DNA of 64,000 bases from Chlorobaculum sp. MV4-Y (GCF_025244685.1 NZ_CP104202.1:1056323-1120322); one strand, 5' to 3'; numbered from the stretch's first letter, positions 16,678 through 28,822 are shown. Notes: generated by a model from the letters alone, not told the origin. Numbers and translations: made by a program.

Positions 16678-17454
16678 ATGACGAAAGACGAAAAGCAAAA
16701 GCTTTACACGGTTCGCTGGTATGCGCGCGAACGCTGGGGGGACACAAATTCACAGCGGGATGTTCTTGAGCTCCTCACAGAACTTCTCGACCCTGAATCG
16801 GCTCCGGATGTCAGACCATCGGTTTCAGCTGGCGGTCAGCATCTGCTCTGGTGCCCTTTCGCGGAAACAGATTTCCCTTCGGCGCAATCACGCGGCAGCT
16901 ACGCCACAGGCTATCCGAAAGGCGCGGTGGTTCATTTTACTGCCGGACGAAGAAATGGCCTCAAATCGGCGTTGAAATACCAAACCGATCAGGGCTATCT
17001 CTATTTCGTTATCGACAAGGATGGCAATATCGGCCAGAATTTCCCGCTCGACTCTTGGGGCTACCACGCCGGAAAAAGCAGTTATCCGGGCCTGAACGGC
17101 TGGATAAGCGATGAGCTTGTTGGAATCGAAATCGAGTGCGCCGGGGCGTTGACCAAAGAGGGATCGACCTACAAAACCTGGTTTAAAACGGTTGTCGCCG
17201 AGGAAGAGGTTCGGCAGGTCAAAACAAAAACCGACAACCAGCAAGCGGGTTACTACGAAAAATATACAAAGGAGCAGGAAGAGGCCTTGACGCGCCTGCT
17301 ACTCTGGCTCCATAAAAACAACCCGGATGTATTCAGTCTGGACTATGTCGTCGGTCACGATGAGGTCAGCCCCGGAAGAAAAAATGACCCCGGCGGCTCT
17401 CTTTCCATGTCGATGCCAAAGTATCGTGAATTCCTGAAACGGCAAGCAGGGTAG
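16678..17454 (+). CDS. N-acetylmuramoyl-L-alanine amidase (Amidase_2 fold)
   Basis: A 258-residue zinc amidase of the Amidase_2/PGRP fold, which cuts the bond between MurNAc and L-Ala in peptidoglycan. The first zinc ligand is in AVVHFTAGRR, the central strand is YLYFVIDKDGNIGQNFPLDSWGYHAG, a further segment is LVGIEIECAG, and the C-terminal ligand motif is VVGHDEVSPGRKNDPGG, typical of AmiD and T7-lysozyme relatives. The first 50 residues are an extra helical region. No signal peptide is visible, so it may be cytosolic (recycling) or released by lysis, as in phage-derived amidases. A strong terminator follows. Confidence 0.82.
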   Translation: MTKDEKQKLYTVRWYARERWGDTNSQRDVLELLTELLDPESAPDVRPSVSAGGQHLLWCPFAETDFPSAQSRGSYATGYPKGAVVHFTAGRRNGLKSALKYQTDQGYLYFVIDKDGNIGQNFPLDSWGYHAGKSSYPGLNGWISDELVGIEIECAGALTKEGSTYKTWFKTVVAEEEVRQVKTKTDNQQAGYYEKYTKEQEEALTRLLLWLHKNNPDVFSLDYVVGHDEVSPGRKNDPGGSLSMSMPKYREFLKRQAG

Positions 17455-17482
17455 ATTATTTCCTCAGCAGGTTAAAAGGCTC

Positions 17483-17535
17483 AAACAGCAGAGGCTGTCT
17501 CGGATTGACTTTCGCGACAGCCTCTGCTGTTTTCT
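17483..17535 (+). terminator. Long perfect hairpin terminator after the amidase gene
   Basis: A 17-bp perfect stem, AAACAGCAGAGGCTGTC paired with GACAGCCTCTGCTGTTT, encloses a 16-nt loop and ends in TTTT. The A-rich left foot means it could work in both directions. Confidence 0.85.
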
Positions 17536-17919
17536 CCCGCAAGCGGACGAGATACGAAAAAGGGGGCGCTATATTTCCGGGCTTGCCGATAATTATGTAT
17601 TTTTAATGTTGTAGCTTCTAATTCGTGTCTGAAAAAACAGTGTATTCGCGCTGTCAGAAAACGGAAGCTGTTCTACCTGAAATCTTCATTCCCATCGAGA
17701 GCTGTAATGAACAAGCAGTTCTGATCCGATAGTTATACAACAGAATCACTGTTTCGCTCAGCCTGCTTCAAACGTGTAAGTCTCTTTTTTTAAAGAATTA
17801 CATCATAATAGTTTTTCTGATCGTCTTATTTCGTTTCTGTCTTTCAATGCTTTTTTCCTTGACTCAACCGGAATTTGCTTGAATTTTCTGACCAAAAACC
17901 ATTTATCAAGGAGGTTATC
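17536..17919. other. Intergenic region with a weak promoter candidate
   Basis: About 380 bp without a recognisable gene. TTGACT at 17859-17864 with AATTTT at 17882-17887 (17-nt spacer) could serve the proline-rich protein gene; the -10 match is weak. The rest is AT-rich and shows no clear hairpin. Confidence 0.3.
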
Positions 17920-18243
17920 ATGACACAGCCAACGGAACCCGCCCAAGCAGACATGCAATCCAACACGCCTGTGAGTGGCTCCCCGAAACCGAAACCAGCT
18001 GTTGCAAACTCGCCATCCGATACACCTCCTGGTGCCAGCCCGAAGCCAAAACCGAACGTTGCAGGCAGACCCTCAAATGCCCAGATCGGTGGCGCGAGAC
18101 TTGCGCCTTTTGACGCCTACACGCGCTCCGGCGTCGTCGCTGGCAGCACAAAAGCAACGCCTGAAGATCGCGACATGAGATCACGGCCCGTCGCCAAAAC
18201 AAGAATGCTCAACATCTTCCCTGGCGGCACCCCGAAACTCTGA
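17920..18243 (+). CDS. Proline-rich low-complexity protein, 107 residues
   Basis: The ATG at 17920 follows AAGGAGGT at ideal spacing, one of the strongest ribosome binding sites in the window, so abundant translation is likely. The protein has two imperfect repeats, SPKPKPAVANSPSDTP and SPKPKPNVAGRPSNA, then a basic C-terminal half (STKATPEDRDMRSRPVAKTR) ending NIFPGGTPKL. There is no signal peptide, membrane segment or Cys. It is probably disordered. I do not recognise a family; function unknown. Confidence 0.65.
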   Translation: MTQPTEPAQADMQSNTPVSGSPKPKPAVANSPSDTPPGASPKPKPNVAGRPSNAQIGGARLAPFDAYTRSGVVAGSTKATPEDRDMRSRPVAKTRMLNIFPGGTPKL

Positions 18244-18312
18244 GAGATGCTTGCTGCTGATGCCGACAATTGTGAGATAATGAGATCAACGACGTAAAGC
18301 TATAAATATTTA

Positions 18313-18353
18313 CCCCCTGAGCGGACACTTGAAATTAGCGGATGCTCAGGGGG
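18313..18353. repeat. Inverted repeat beside the AT-rich cassette
   Basis: CCCCCTGAGC at 18313-18322 pairs exactly with GCTCAGGGGG at 18344-18353 around a 21-nt loop. It lies between the proline-rich gene and the left end of the AT-rich two-gene cassette. It is GC-rich without a T-run, so it may be a boundary or insertion-site feature rather than a terminator. Confidence 0.5.
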
Positions 18354-18422
18354 GAAACTGTTTATGATGAGTGCGATTAAATAAATGCTAAGACAGCATT
18401 TATTAGTGAAAAAAATATTTTT

Positions 18423-19157
18423 TTAATATTTAAAGTTTTTAACCGTTGCGATAAAATCCAATAAATCAGGATGTGGTTTAAACCACTCTCCATTCAATCT
18501 GATACTAGCAAACTTCTCATGTAAAGTCTTTTCTTCATCCCTTGAACCAGGCATCGTTGCCAGCACTTGAAGTTTATGGGGATGCCCCGTCTGAAGGGTC
18601 TTCAACCTTTTTTCAACCTCACCTGAAGTATATCCTATTTTAATCTCTTTTGTCTCATCTGATTTTATAAAATAAATAGTACCTTTATCATTATTCAATG
18701 AAATAATTCCCCATAATTTCAACTGTTTTTCAAGTTCCTCAACATCATATTTACTAAAACCATCTTTTTCAACTAAATTCTCAAGTATTACAGAAGATAT
18801 ATCCCGCAATAAAATACAAGAAAATTCATCCCTCTTCAAATAATCAACACAACATTCTTTATCAAGAACACATAACTCTAACCCTTCTGCATCATACACT
18901 AAAACAGCATTATCTAATTCAACTTTTCTCCCACACTCACTGCACCATGCCGATGGCGTAACCCTTTCCGGATACTGCTGAATATATTCAAGCCAAGCTT
19001 CTTTAAGAGAATCAATTGCTCCAATACAAGCGCCTTGCTTTTCTAAATATCTTTTAATCTCTTCAAAAAACACCAAATCTCTTGGAAAAGACTTGTCAAG
19101 ATCAACATCTCTTGCTAAATAACCAATTATGTCTGGGCGTTCTTTTTGAAAAATCAA
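18423..19157 (-). CDS. YozE-like, zinc-ribbon and T5orf172 GIY-YIG protein
   Basis: A 244-residue three-part protein. Residues 1-60 match a YozE/SAM-like fold (DIIGYLARDVDLDKSFPRD ... LKEAWLEYI). Residues about 70-105 carry a Cys pattern WCSECGRK ... LCVLDKECCVDY that could bind zinc. Residues about 155-240 are a T5orf172/MUG113 GIY-YIG domain: GTIYFIKS, IKIGYTSGEVEKRLKTLQTG, EKTLHEKF and LNGEWFK. GIY-YIG folds are nucleases, and the key Tyr, Arg, His and Glu positions seem present. The gene is strongly AT-rich compared with its neighbours and overlaps the upstream gene by 4 bp. Nuclease activity is inferred. Confidence 0.7.
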   Translation of the reverse strand: MIFQKERPDIIGYLARDVDLDKSFPRDLVFFEEIKRYLEKQGACIGAIDSLKEAWLEYIQQYPERVTPSAWCSECGRKVELDNAVLVYDAEGLELCVLDKECCVDYLKRDEFSCILLRDISSVILENLVEKDGFSKYDVEELEKQLKLWGIISLNNDKGTIYFIKSDETKEIKIGYTSGEVEKRLKTLQTGHPHKLQVLATMPGSRDEEKTLHEKFASIRLNGEWFKPHPDLLDFIATVKNFKY

Positions 19158-19633
19158 CCATTCATAAAATGATCCTCCAGCAGCATATTTTTTATTCCTC
19201 TAATCTTTTCATCATTGATAAAGCTATTAACATCATCACAAAAATCATTAAGTTTACTATCACTTTTTTCAGGTATTACTAAAAGAACATCATCAGCAAT
19301 TATACACTCTCCTATTTTATATTTTGGCCCACTCCCCAAGTCTGACCATAAAACAGCAACTTCAAGATCATCGCCCTTTAAATGACGATATTTCTTTATC
19401 CTCTTCCTCTCTTCTGATATTAGCTTTTTATACAGTTTTTCACCAACATAAGTTCTATCATGAATCTCATTATCACTTACGGATACTACCTTTCCATCCG
19501 TTAGCATCCAATTATAAAGAGAGTTAAATACTGATATATTTTCAGGAATCTTGCTAAACCAATCCATTGGCAACATCAAACTTTGAATATTCGGAATTTT
19601 TCGAATAATTTCTTGGGGATTACACTTTTTCAT
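19154..19633 (-). CDS. Unknown protein paired with the GIY-YIG gene
   Basis: A 159-residue AT-rich gene whose stop overlaps the start of the GIY-YIG gene (ATGA). I chose the ATG at 19633 (MKKCNPQEII); a TTG at 19651 would add six residues. The product is soluble and charged. It has an N-terminal Pro/Leu-rich segment (IPNIQSLMLPMDWFSKIPEN), a central basic helix (KLISEERKRIKKYRHL) and an acidic C-terminus (NDFCDDVNSFINDEK). No family recognised. Because of the coupling and shared base composition, it probably arrived and works with the GIY-YIG protein. Confidence 0.6.
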   Translation of the reverse strand: MKKCNPQEIIRKIPNIQSLMLPMDWFSKIPENISVFNSLYNWMLTDGKVVSVSDNEIHDRTYVGEKLYKKLISEERKRIKKYRHLKGDDLEVAVLWSDLGSGPKYKIGECIIADDVLLVIPEKSDSKLNDFCDDVNSFINDEKIRGIKNMLLEDHFMNG

Positions 19634-19698
19634 TTTCCCGATAAGTATCAATATTTAATTAAATCTCGATCTCTATTCCCTCTTTCTCCACATTCTCT

Positions 19699-21293
19699 TC
19701 ACCCCACTCTCACCACGCAAAACCTCGCGGGCTGGTGGAAGTCCGGCGCTCCTTCGGCATCCCACCACGGGAATAATCCGTACCGCCCATTTCCGAGGCT
19801 GACGGCGCATTGCAGCATCAGGCGTCCATCGTGGATGAACCGCTCCAGCAGAGCGTATGAAAGCTCCATGCCAAAACCTGCTTCGCTGGTGAAGGACTTT
19901 GCCTTACCGTGCCAGTACACTTCCGACGGGGTTTCGTGCCCGGTGGCTCGCTGGCGCGGGACGTCGAAGCGGATGGCGAGCCAGTGACCTTCCGACGTCA
20001 CCTCGAATTCGAGGTACTGCCCGCTTCCGCCGCCGTGGCCGACGAAGAGTTCCGAGACGCTCGATTCCCATAAATGATCGACAAATGATCCGGCGGGTTC
20101 GGAGGAGCGCAGCGAAAAAGCGTTTGCCGATTCGTTGCGCGTTGTCCAGCGGATGAAGGGCTGCTCCGGCGATTTTCGCGCCTCGTCGAGCGATGCGAGC
20201 TGCTCGACTTCGACGGCGATCCCCGCAGGAAACGCGACGTCGCGGCAAAAGTAGTCGAGCGCCGGGCCTTGCAGCAGCGTGCGCGGAAAGGCTGCGTCCA
20301 AGGCCTCCGGAAAGCGCAACAGGCCCGCCCAGCTGTAGCCGGTGCGCGAAGGCTCGGGTGTCGAGGCGATGCCGCAGGCATCGAGCAGTGCGGTTTCGAA
20401 AAGTCCGGCGCACTGAAGTTCGAGTTCAAGCGCGGCACCCGCCTTTTCCCTTGCCTCGGTGCGCATGGCAGCGCAAAGCTTCAGAATGTCGGCAGCCTTC
20501 GCTCCGCCAGTGTTGAAGATGAAGTTGGCATGATGATCGCTCACCTGCGCCCCGCCCTGGCGGCGGCCCCGAAAGCCGAGCGCATCGAAAATCTGCCCGC
20601 TCGGGCGGCCCGCCTCGTAGCTGTTCTTGAACGTGGAGCCGCAGCTCGGGAAATCGAACTGATGCTTGGCGTCGCGGTCGTCGCCATACTCCCGCATCCG
20701 CGCTCCGACGGCTTCTGGTGCGTCCTCCTCGGCAAATTCAAGCATCGCGCCGACCACGATCTCAGGACTCCTCATCAGGCGGGTCTCCTTGTAGCCGAGG
20801 AACACCTCCCTGGCTTGACGCCAGCGAACCGCACCACCAAGCCCGACCGTCACAACGCCCCGCGTCACAGCGGAAATTTCGCGTCCGTAGCAGCGCCCGT
20901 TCATGCGAACCGTCGCGCCGATGGTTCCCGGCAGGCGGTAAAGCCACTCACCTCCGCTCCGGCCAGCCTGTTGAAGCACGAGAGCCGCGTCGGTGTTCTC
21001 GACCCCCGCCTCGCAGAAAAACAGCTCGTCGGAGACCCGGAACATGCGATTCATCGCGTCAAGAACGATCACTGCACCGGGGAATTCCTCATCCGAAAAA
21101 AAGCATGTTGCTCCCCTTTCCCGCGATGATGACCGGAAGCCCGAGCTGGCGGCACTGGTCAAGCGCCTCGGCGAGTTCCCCGACACTCCGGGGATGAACG
21201 ACCCAGCGAGCCTCCCCGCCAATGCCGTAGTAACCAACAGCGGCAAGCGGCATCCGCTCATCGAAAGGACAGGAAAAAAATCGGTTCGGTCAT
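19699..21293 (-). pseudogene. murB: MurB-type dehydrogenase fused to a CBM9/DOMON-like domain, frame broken twice
   Basis: UDP-N-acetylenolpyruvoylglucosamine reductase homologue with an unusual C-terminal domain. From the ATG at 21293 (MTEPIF) the frame breaks at a T7 run (plus-strand A7 near 21273). The next segment spells YYGIGGEARWVVHPRSVGEL and GKGSNML, then breaks at a second T7 run (A7 near 21096) before FSDEEFPGAVIVLDA. From there the frame is open to 19699, with PGTIGATVRMNGRCYG, the catalytic-Ser motif PSCGSTFKN and GGAQVSDHHANFIFNTGGA. Residues from about 300 to the end form a beta-rich domain like CBM9/DOMON (ELFVGHGGGSGQYLEFEVT, GLFPWWDAEGAPDFHQPARF). One T fewer in each run restores a full MurB. 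It may be functional if these are sequence errors. Confidence 0.75.
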
Positions 21294-21363
21294 GAATGTA
21301 TGTATGGTCGGCTTGTTTTAGCGATTGTTCTTGTAAAAACGTTTCAATATAGGTGGCATGGAG

Positions 21364-23913
21364 CTATCCCTGAAAAAGAGCGCGAAAAAAAGGGCGCTTG
21401 ACAATATCGGGCAAAATGAAGCAGACCATTGACAGGAAAAGCGCCGAGGGCAATTGCCGCCATTCCGGTGTCGCAAACCTGAAAAGTTCGCGCACAAAGG
21501 GCACGCCGATCACGATACCAAGAAAGAACAAAGTCCCACTGGTGACCCACCAGAGCGCTTTGTTGGGAGTCTTCATCGAGCGAAACATGCTCTCGTTCCA
21601 TGAACGGTTGGAAAAGATGAGACCGAGGTTGCCGATCACGATACCGGCGAACGCGATCATCCGCGATTCACCCTCGCCATAGCCGTTCAGAGTCATCAGG
21701 GCGTAAACAGCAAGCACGGCCAGAAAAATCGACAGGCCCTGCACCAGCGAGCGGACAAGCACCTTCCGGCCAAGAAGCGCTTCGTCAAGCCTGCGGGGCG
21801 GGCGCGTCATAATCCCCGCCTCTTCGCACTCCATCTCAAAAACGATGCTGCACGACGGGTCGATGATCAGCTCCAGAAAAAGAATGTGCGCCGGCAACAG
21901 CGCCAGCGGCCAGTCCAGAAGTGCCGGAATCAAGGACATACCGGCAATCGGCAGATGCACCGAGAGGATGAAAGCCATCGCTTTCTGCAAGTTGTCGTAA
22001 ATGCGGCGACCCATTCTGACCGCACGGACAATCGAATCGAAATGGTCATCCACCAGCACCAGCGATGCGGCCTCCCGCGCCACATCGGTGCCTCGCGCGC
22101 CCATCGCAATGCCGATATGCGCCGCCTTGAGCGCGGGAGCGTCGTTGACGCCGTCACCGGTCATGGCCACCACGTCGTTGCGCTTTTTCAGCGCCTGCAC
22201 GATGCGCAGCTTCTGGCCCGGCTGCACCCGGGCGAATGTCGATGTCGAGGCGATCCGATCATCGAGCTGACGCTCATCCATGCTTTCGAGCTCCGGACCG
22301 CTGATGAGATGCTCCGTCTCCGGCAGACCGATCTCTTCGCCGATGCGGCGCGCCGTGGCCGGGTAGTCGCCGGTAATCATGATCATGCGCATCCCGGCAT
22401 CCCGGCACTCCTTCAGGGCCTCGGGAACCCCTGCCCTGACAGGATCTTCGAGGCCGAGCAGGCCGACAAAGGTAAAGTCGTAATCGTGCTGCTCTTCGGG
22501 TAAAGGGTTCTTGCCGAACAGCGCCTTGGCCACGCCGATTACCCTCATGCCATCCGAAGCGAGCTGTTCGACCGCCGCCTGAAGCGCAGCAAGCTGTTCG
22601 GAGTCAAAATGGCAAAGATCGAAAATTGCCTCGGGCGCGCCCTTGGCGGCAATCACCATCTGGTTGCCGGTTTTCGAGCGCCACACGTGTGACATGGCGA
22701 GCAGATGCTCCGATAACGGGTACTCCTTCAGCAGCTCCCAGTCACGGTGCAGATGCTCCGTATTGGCCAGCACTCGCTCGCCGAGTTCACGCATAGCTTT
22801 TTCCATCGGATCGAACGGATCGGGCGGACTGGCGAGAATGCTGTATTCCACGGTTTCATGCACCGCTTCGGGCAAGCCCGCCGCACGGCCGTCGAGGTCG
22901 TAGAAACCGCCACCGGCATGAATTTTCCTGACGCTCATCCGGTTTTCGGTCAGGGTACCGGTTTTGTCCACGCAAAGCACCGTGGCCGCGCCAAGGGTTT
23001 CAATGGCTGTCAGCCGCCGGGTCAGCACGTTGTGGCGTGAAATCCGCCATGCGCCAATAGCCAGAAAGATGAGCAGAACCATCGGAAACTCTTCCGGCAG
23101 CGTGGCCATGGCCAGCGTCAGGCCGGCAAGAATACCGTTGAGCCAGTCGTGCCTCGTCAGGCTGTAGGCCACCGCAACGATAATGCAGAGCGCGACGCTG
23201 TAGATGCTGATCGTCCGCACGATACGGCGCATCTGCTTCTGGAGCAGCCCCTCTTCGGGCTCCAGTCCGTGAAGAGCCGCGCCGATCATACCAATCCGGG
23301 TGCGTAAACCCGTCTCAAGCACGCGCGCCATGCCCCGCCCCTTGACCACCAGGGTACCGGAATAGACAAACGAGCGCTCCTCTTCTTCAGGAGTCATCAC
23401 ACCGGATTCTTCTGGACGAGCCGCTTTGCTGACAGCGAAAGACTCTCCCGTCAGCAGCGATTCGTCGGTGCTAAGACCGCTCGAAAAAAGCAGGACGGCA
23501 TCAGCAGGCACGCGATCCCCTTCGGCAAGCAGAATGATGTCATCCCGCACCACCTCACGCCCCGCAATGCGCTGCTGCCGCCCGTCGCGAATTACCAAGG
23601 CTCTCGGGCTGGTCAGGTCACGCAACGTTTCGAGCGCCCGCTCCGTCCGGTTCTCCTGCACAACAGCGATGAAAATCATGACCACCACGAATCCCAGCAG
23701 CATGAGAGCATCTTCCATACTGCCGAGCAGAAGATAGATCAGTCCGCAGGCAATCAGCATGAGAAACATGGGTTCACGAACCACGTCAATCAGCATGGCC
23801 ACCCATGACCGCTTTTTCGACGAGGGCAGTTCGTTCCACCCGTCTCGCTCAAGGCGCACCCTGACCTCAGCCGCCGAAAGCCCGGAAGGCATTCCGTTCA
23901 GTTCCGCATCCAT
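21364..23913 (-). CDS. P-type cation-transporting ATPase, intact
   Basis: An 849-residue P2-type ATPase. The actuator motif is LSTDESLLTGES, the membrane-4 motif is ATLPEEFPMV in place of the usual PEGLP, the phosphorylation motif is CVDKTGTLTENRMSV, the nucleotide-domain motif is KGAPEAI, and the hinge is AMTGDGVNDAPALKAAHIGIAMG. Ten membrane segments can be placed. I chose the ATG at 23913 (MDAELNGMPSGLSAAEV), where the cation ATPase N-domain begins. The ion is not readable: the PEEFP variant forms a subgroup whose substrate I cannot name. A broken paralogue lies at 26160-28822. Confidence 0.88.
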   Translation of the reverse strand: MDAELNGMPSGLSAAEVRVRLERDGWNELPSSKKRSWVAMLIDVVREPMFLMLIACGLIYLLLGSMEDALMLLGFVVVMIFIAVVQENRTERALETLRDLTSPRALVIRDGRQQRIAGREVVRDDIILLAEGDRVPADAVLLFSSGLSTDESLLTGESFAVSKAARPEESGVMTPEEEERSFVYSGTLVVKGRGMARVLETGLRTRIGMIGAALHGLEPEEGLLQKQMRRIVRTISIYSVALCIIVAVAYSLTRHDWLNGILAGLTLAMATLPEEFPMVLLIFLAIGAWRISRHNVLTRRLTAIETLGAATVLCVDKTGTLTENRMSVRKIHAGGGFYDLDGRAAGLPEAVHETVEYSILASPPDPFDPMEKAMRELGERVLANTEHLHRDWELLKEYPLSEHLLAMSHVWRSKTGNQMVIAAKGAPEAIFDLCHFDSEQLAALQAAVEQLASDGMRVIGVAKALFGKNPLPEEQHDYDFTFVGLLGLEDPVRAGVPEALKECRDAGMRMIMITGDYPATARRIGEEIGLPETEHLISGPELESMDERQLDDRIASTSTFARVQPGQKLRIVQALKKRNDVVAMTGDGVNDAPALKAAHIGIAMGARGTDVAREAASLVLVDDHFDSIVRAVRMGRRIYDNLQKAMAFILSVHLPIAGMSLIPALLDWPLALLPAHILFLELIIDPSCSIVFEMECEEAGIMTRPPRRLDEALLGRKVLVRSLVQGLSIFLAVLAVYALMTLNGYGEGESRMIAFAGIVIGNLGLIFSNRSWNESMFRSMKTPNKALWWVTSGTLFFLGIVIGVPFVRELFRFATPEWRQLPSALFLSMVCFILPDIVKRPFFRALFQG

Positions 23914-24136
23914 ACCACTGCTTTGCAAGATTATAGAACCAACTAAAAGATAATGAGCGGAAAGAGAACTGACGAGGCTGTATGGGCGCAAAAAAGCGAT
24001 GAAAAATGACAAATGAGAAGCGCGGCGGGAAGATGATACACAAAAGCGGTAAAAAAGGAGACTAAGGGCGAAAAAAGGTGCTTGTAAGCCCTCTCCCGTG
24101 CCCTTTATCTCCTTTACGAATTTCTGCCAACAGGGC

Positions 24137-24373
24137 TCAGTTGGCCGGAGGATTGTTCTTGGTGAGAATACCGTCCTGAACCATTTTGTCGATCATCTTG
24201 CTGAGCTGGTCCTGGATGCGGATCAGGGCAGGCAGCGAAAGAGCGAGCGTCGCGTTTGAACGAACGTTGGGCTCTTTGTCTTTCTCGACAGAGGTGACGT
24301 TGACAAGATCAAAACGAACGACACCGTCAACGAGAATCATGTTGGCGATACCATCGGCATAAATGGTCTGCAT
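24137..24373 (-). CDS. Small conserved-looking protein, 78 residues
   Basis: The ATG at 24373 is preceded by GGAGGAAAAAG, a strong ribosome binding site. The product (MQTIYADGIANMILVDGVVR) has an N-terminal beta-like half with alternating hydrophobics and a C-terminal amphipathic helix (LIRIQDQLSKMIDKMVQDG). It has no signal peptide and no Cys. The layout (beta-strands, then helix) recalls small proteins of the DUF3467 type, but the match is too weak to assign. It stands alone between the ATPase and permease genes. Confidence 0.6.
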   Translation of the reverse strand: MQTIYADGIANMILVDGVVRFDLVNVTSVEKDKEPNVRSNATLALSLPALIRIQDQLSKMIDKMVQDGILTKNNPPAN

Positions 24374-24526
24374 ATCTTTTTCCTCCAGGTGAATAGGGTT
24401 TGAGTTTTCCTGATACTTGATACTGCAAAAATCAGTGTGCTAATATACGCAAAGTCATTGCGGTGGCCTAAAAAGGCGGTAAAAAAACATGCATACTTTG
24501 GACAAGCCACCCAGAGAAAGCCGCTT

Positions 24527-24560
24527 CAGGAGCCTTCCGAATAACGGAAGCACTCCTGAG
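24527..24560. terminator. Hairpin downstream of the APC permease gene
   Basis: TCAGGAG pairs with CTCCTGA and the inner CTTCCG pairs with CGGAAG, around AATAA with a small bulge. It begins 14 bp after the permease stop on the minus strand. It lacks a T-run, so it is a weak terminator or an mRNA 3' end protector. Confidence 0.45.
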
Positions 24561-24574
24561 AAATGGCTAAATAC

Positions 24575-26062
24575 TCAATCCTGATGCTGGTTCAGAACAC
24601 TGTGGTGGCGTCCGTAGATGAAGTAGATGCCGAATCCGATGACCAGCCAGATGATGAGCCGCCACCAGTTTTCGGCGGGCAGCGAAAACATGAGCAAGAG
24701 GCAGGTCAAAATTCCAGCGATGGGCACGAAGGGCGCCAGCGGCGCTCTGAAAGGGCGCTCGGCCTCCGGATTGGTGCGGCGCATGATGAGCACGGCGGCG
24801 CAGACCACAACGAAAGCGAAAAGCGTACCAATGTTGACCAGCTCGGCAAGCAGCCGCAGCGGCAAGAACGCGCCAAGAATGGCAACGAATATACCGGTGA
24901 GGATGGTCGCTTTCCAGGGCGTCCGGAACTTCGGATGCACCGCGCCGAAAAACTCTTTTGGCAAGAGGCCATCACGCGCCATCGCCAGAAAAATTCTCGG
25001 CTGACTGAGCATCATGACCAGCAGCACCGAGGTGATGCCCGTGATGGCTCCGAGCGAAACGAGGAACTGCGCCCAGCCGAGGCCGACCTGCTTGAAGGCG
25101 TTGGAGACCGGCGCGTCGATGTTGATCTCTTGGTACGGCACCATGCCGGTAATCACCGTCGCCACGCCGATGTAGAGCACCGTGCAGATGATGAGCGACA
25201 CGATAATGCCGATTGGCACGTCACGCGCGGGGTTCCGCGCCTCCTCGGCGTGGGTCGAGATCGAGTCAAAACCGATGTAGGCGAAGAAGATCATCGCCGC
25301 CCCGGCAAGCACGCCGACCGGCGCTCCGCCCGGCCCGGTCTGGCCGAGAATGGTGTGGCCAAACACGCTCAGTCCCGAAAAGCCGAATGGCGCGAAAGGA
25401 TGCCAGTTTGCCGGCTTGACGTACTGCGCGCCGAGCGCGATGACCAGCAGCACGATGGCTACCTTGACGATGACCATCGCTGTGTTGAACCCGGCGCTTT
25501 CGCGAATCCCCTTGACCAGAATCACCGTCACAATGAGGGCGATGATAACCGCCGGAAGGTCGAACATCGAGCCGGTCAGCACCAGCGAGCCGGTTGCCGG
25601 ATCAAAGTCGAGCGGCGCTCGCGAGAAGATTTCCGGTATGTACAGGCCGAATATGCCTATGAAATCCTGAAAGTAGTGTGACCATCCATGCGCCACCGTG
25701 GCCGATGCAACGGCGTATTCGAGAATGAGATCCCAGCCGATGATCCAGGCGAAAAGTTCGCCAAGTGTGGCGTAGGCGTAGGTGTAAGCAGAACCGGCGA
25801 CCGGGGCCATCGAGGCGAACTCGGCATAACAGAGCGCCGCAAAAACGCAGGCCAGCCCGGCAAGAGCAAAGGAGAGCGTCACAGCGGGGCCGGCCTTGTC
25901 ATGGGCGGCCACACCGATGAGCACGAAAATACCGGTACCAATGATCGCGCCAACCCCAAGGCTGGTCAGCGCCAAAGGTCCGAGGACACGGTTGAGCCGG
26001 TGCTCGCTTTTCATCTCTTCGAGCAGCAAGGAAAGCGGCTTTTTTCTGAAGCTGTTTTTCAC
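24575..26062 (-). CDS. APC-family amino acid permease (cationic amino acid transporter type)
   Basis: A roughly 495-residue, 12-segment inner-membrane transporter of the APC/CAT family. The N-terminal signature is LGVGAIIGTGIFVLIGVAA in segment 1, with YAEFASMAPVAGSAYTYAYATLGEL in segments 2-3. FFAYIGFDSISTHAEEARNPARDVPIGI in segment 6 is the family hallmark. I favour the GTG at 26062 (KNSFRKKPLSLLLEEM) because related permeases start with such a basic segment; a GTG at 26173 overlapping the ATPase stop is also open. Likely imports amino acids; the specific substrate is not readable. Confidence 0.82.
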   Translation of the reverse strand: MKNSFRKKPLSLLLEEMKSEHRLNRVLGPLALTSLGVGAIIGTGIFVLIGVAAHDKAGPAVTLSFALAGLACVFAALCYAEFASMAPVAGSAYTYAYATLGELFAWIIGWDLILEYAVASATVAHGWSHYFQDFIGIFGLYIPEIFSRAPLDFDPATGSLVLTGSMFDLPAVIIALIVTVILVKGIRESAGFNTAMVIVKVAIVLLVIALGAQYVKPANWHPFAPFGFSGLSVFGHTILGQTGPGGAPVGVLAGAAMIFFAYIGFDSISTHAEEARNPARDVPIGIIVSLIICTVLYIGVATVITGMVPYQEINIDAPVSNAFKQVGLGWAQFLVSLGAITGITSVLLVMMLSQPRIFLAMARDGLLPKEFFGAVHPKFRTPWKATILTGIFVAILGAFLPLRLLAELVNIGTLFAFVVVCAAVLIMRRTNPEAERPFRAPLAPFVPIAGILTCLLLMFSLPAENWWRLIIWLVIGFGIYFIYGRHHSVLNQHQD

Positions 26063-26159
26063 GGGCAAATGTGCTTTTGGTTGAAAGAAAAGCACCCAGA
26101 AGGGCAAGGCGGAAAAGGCAAAAACTTTTGAATATACAGAGATTTTCCCAGATTTTTCC

Positions 26160-28822
<2,663 letters not shown>

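Noticed and set aside
19699-21261. Taking the ATG at 21261 (MSGCRLPLL) as the murB start
   Set aside because: The first 60 residues of that frame are not MurB-like, while the correct MurB N-terminus is coded in the other frames.
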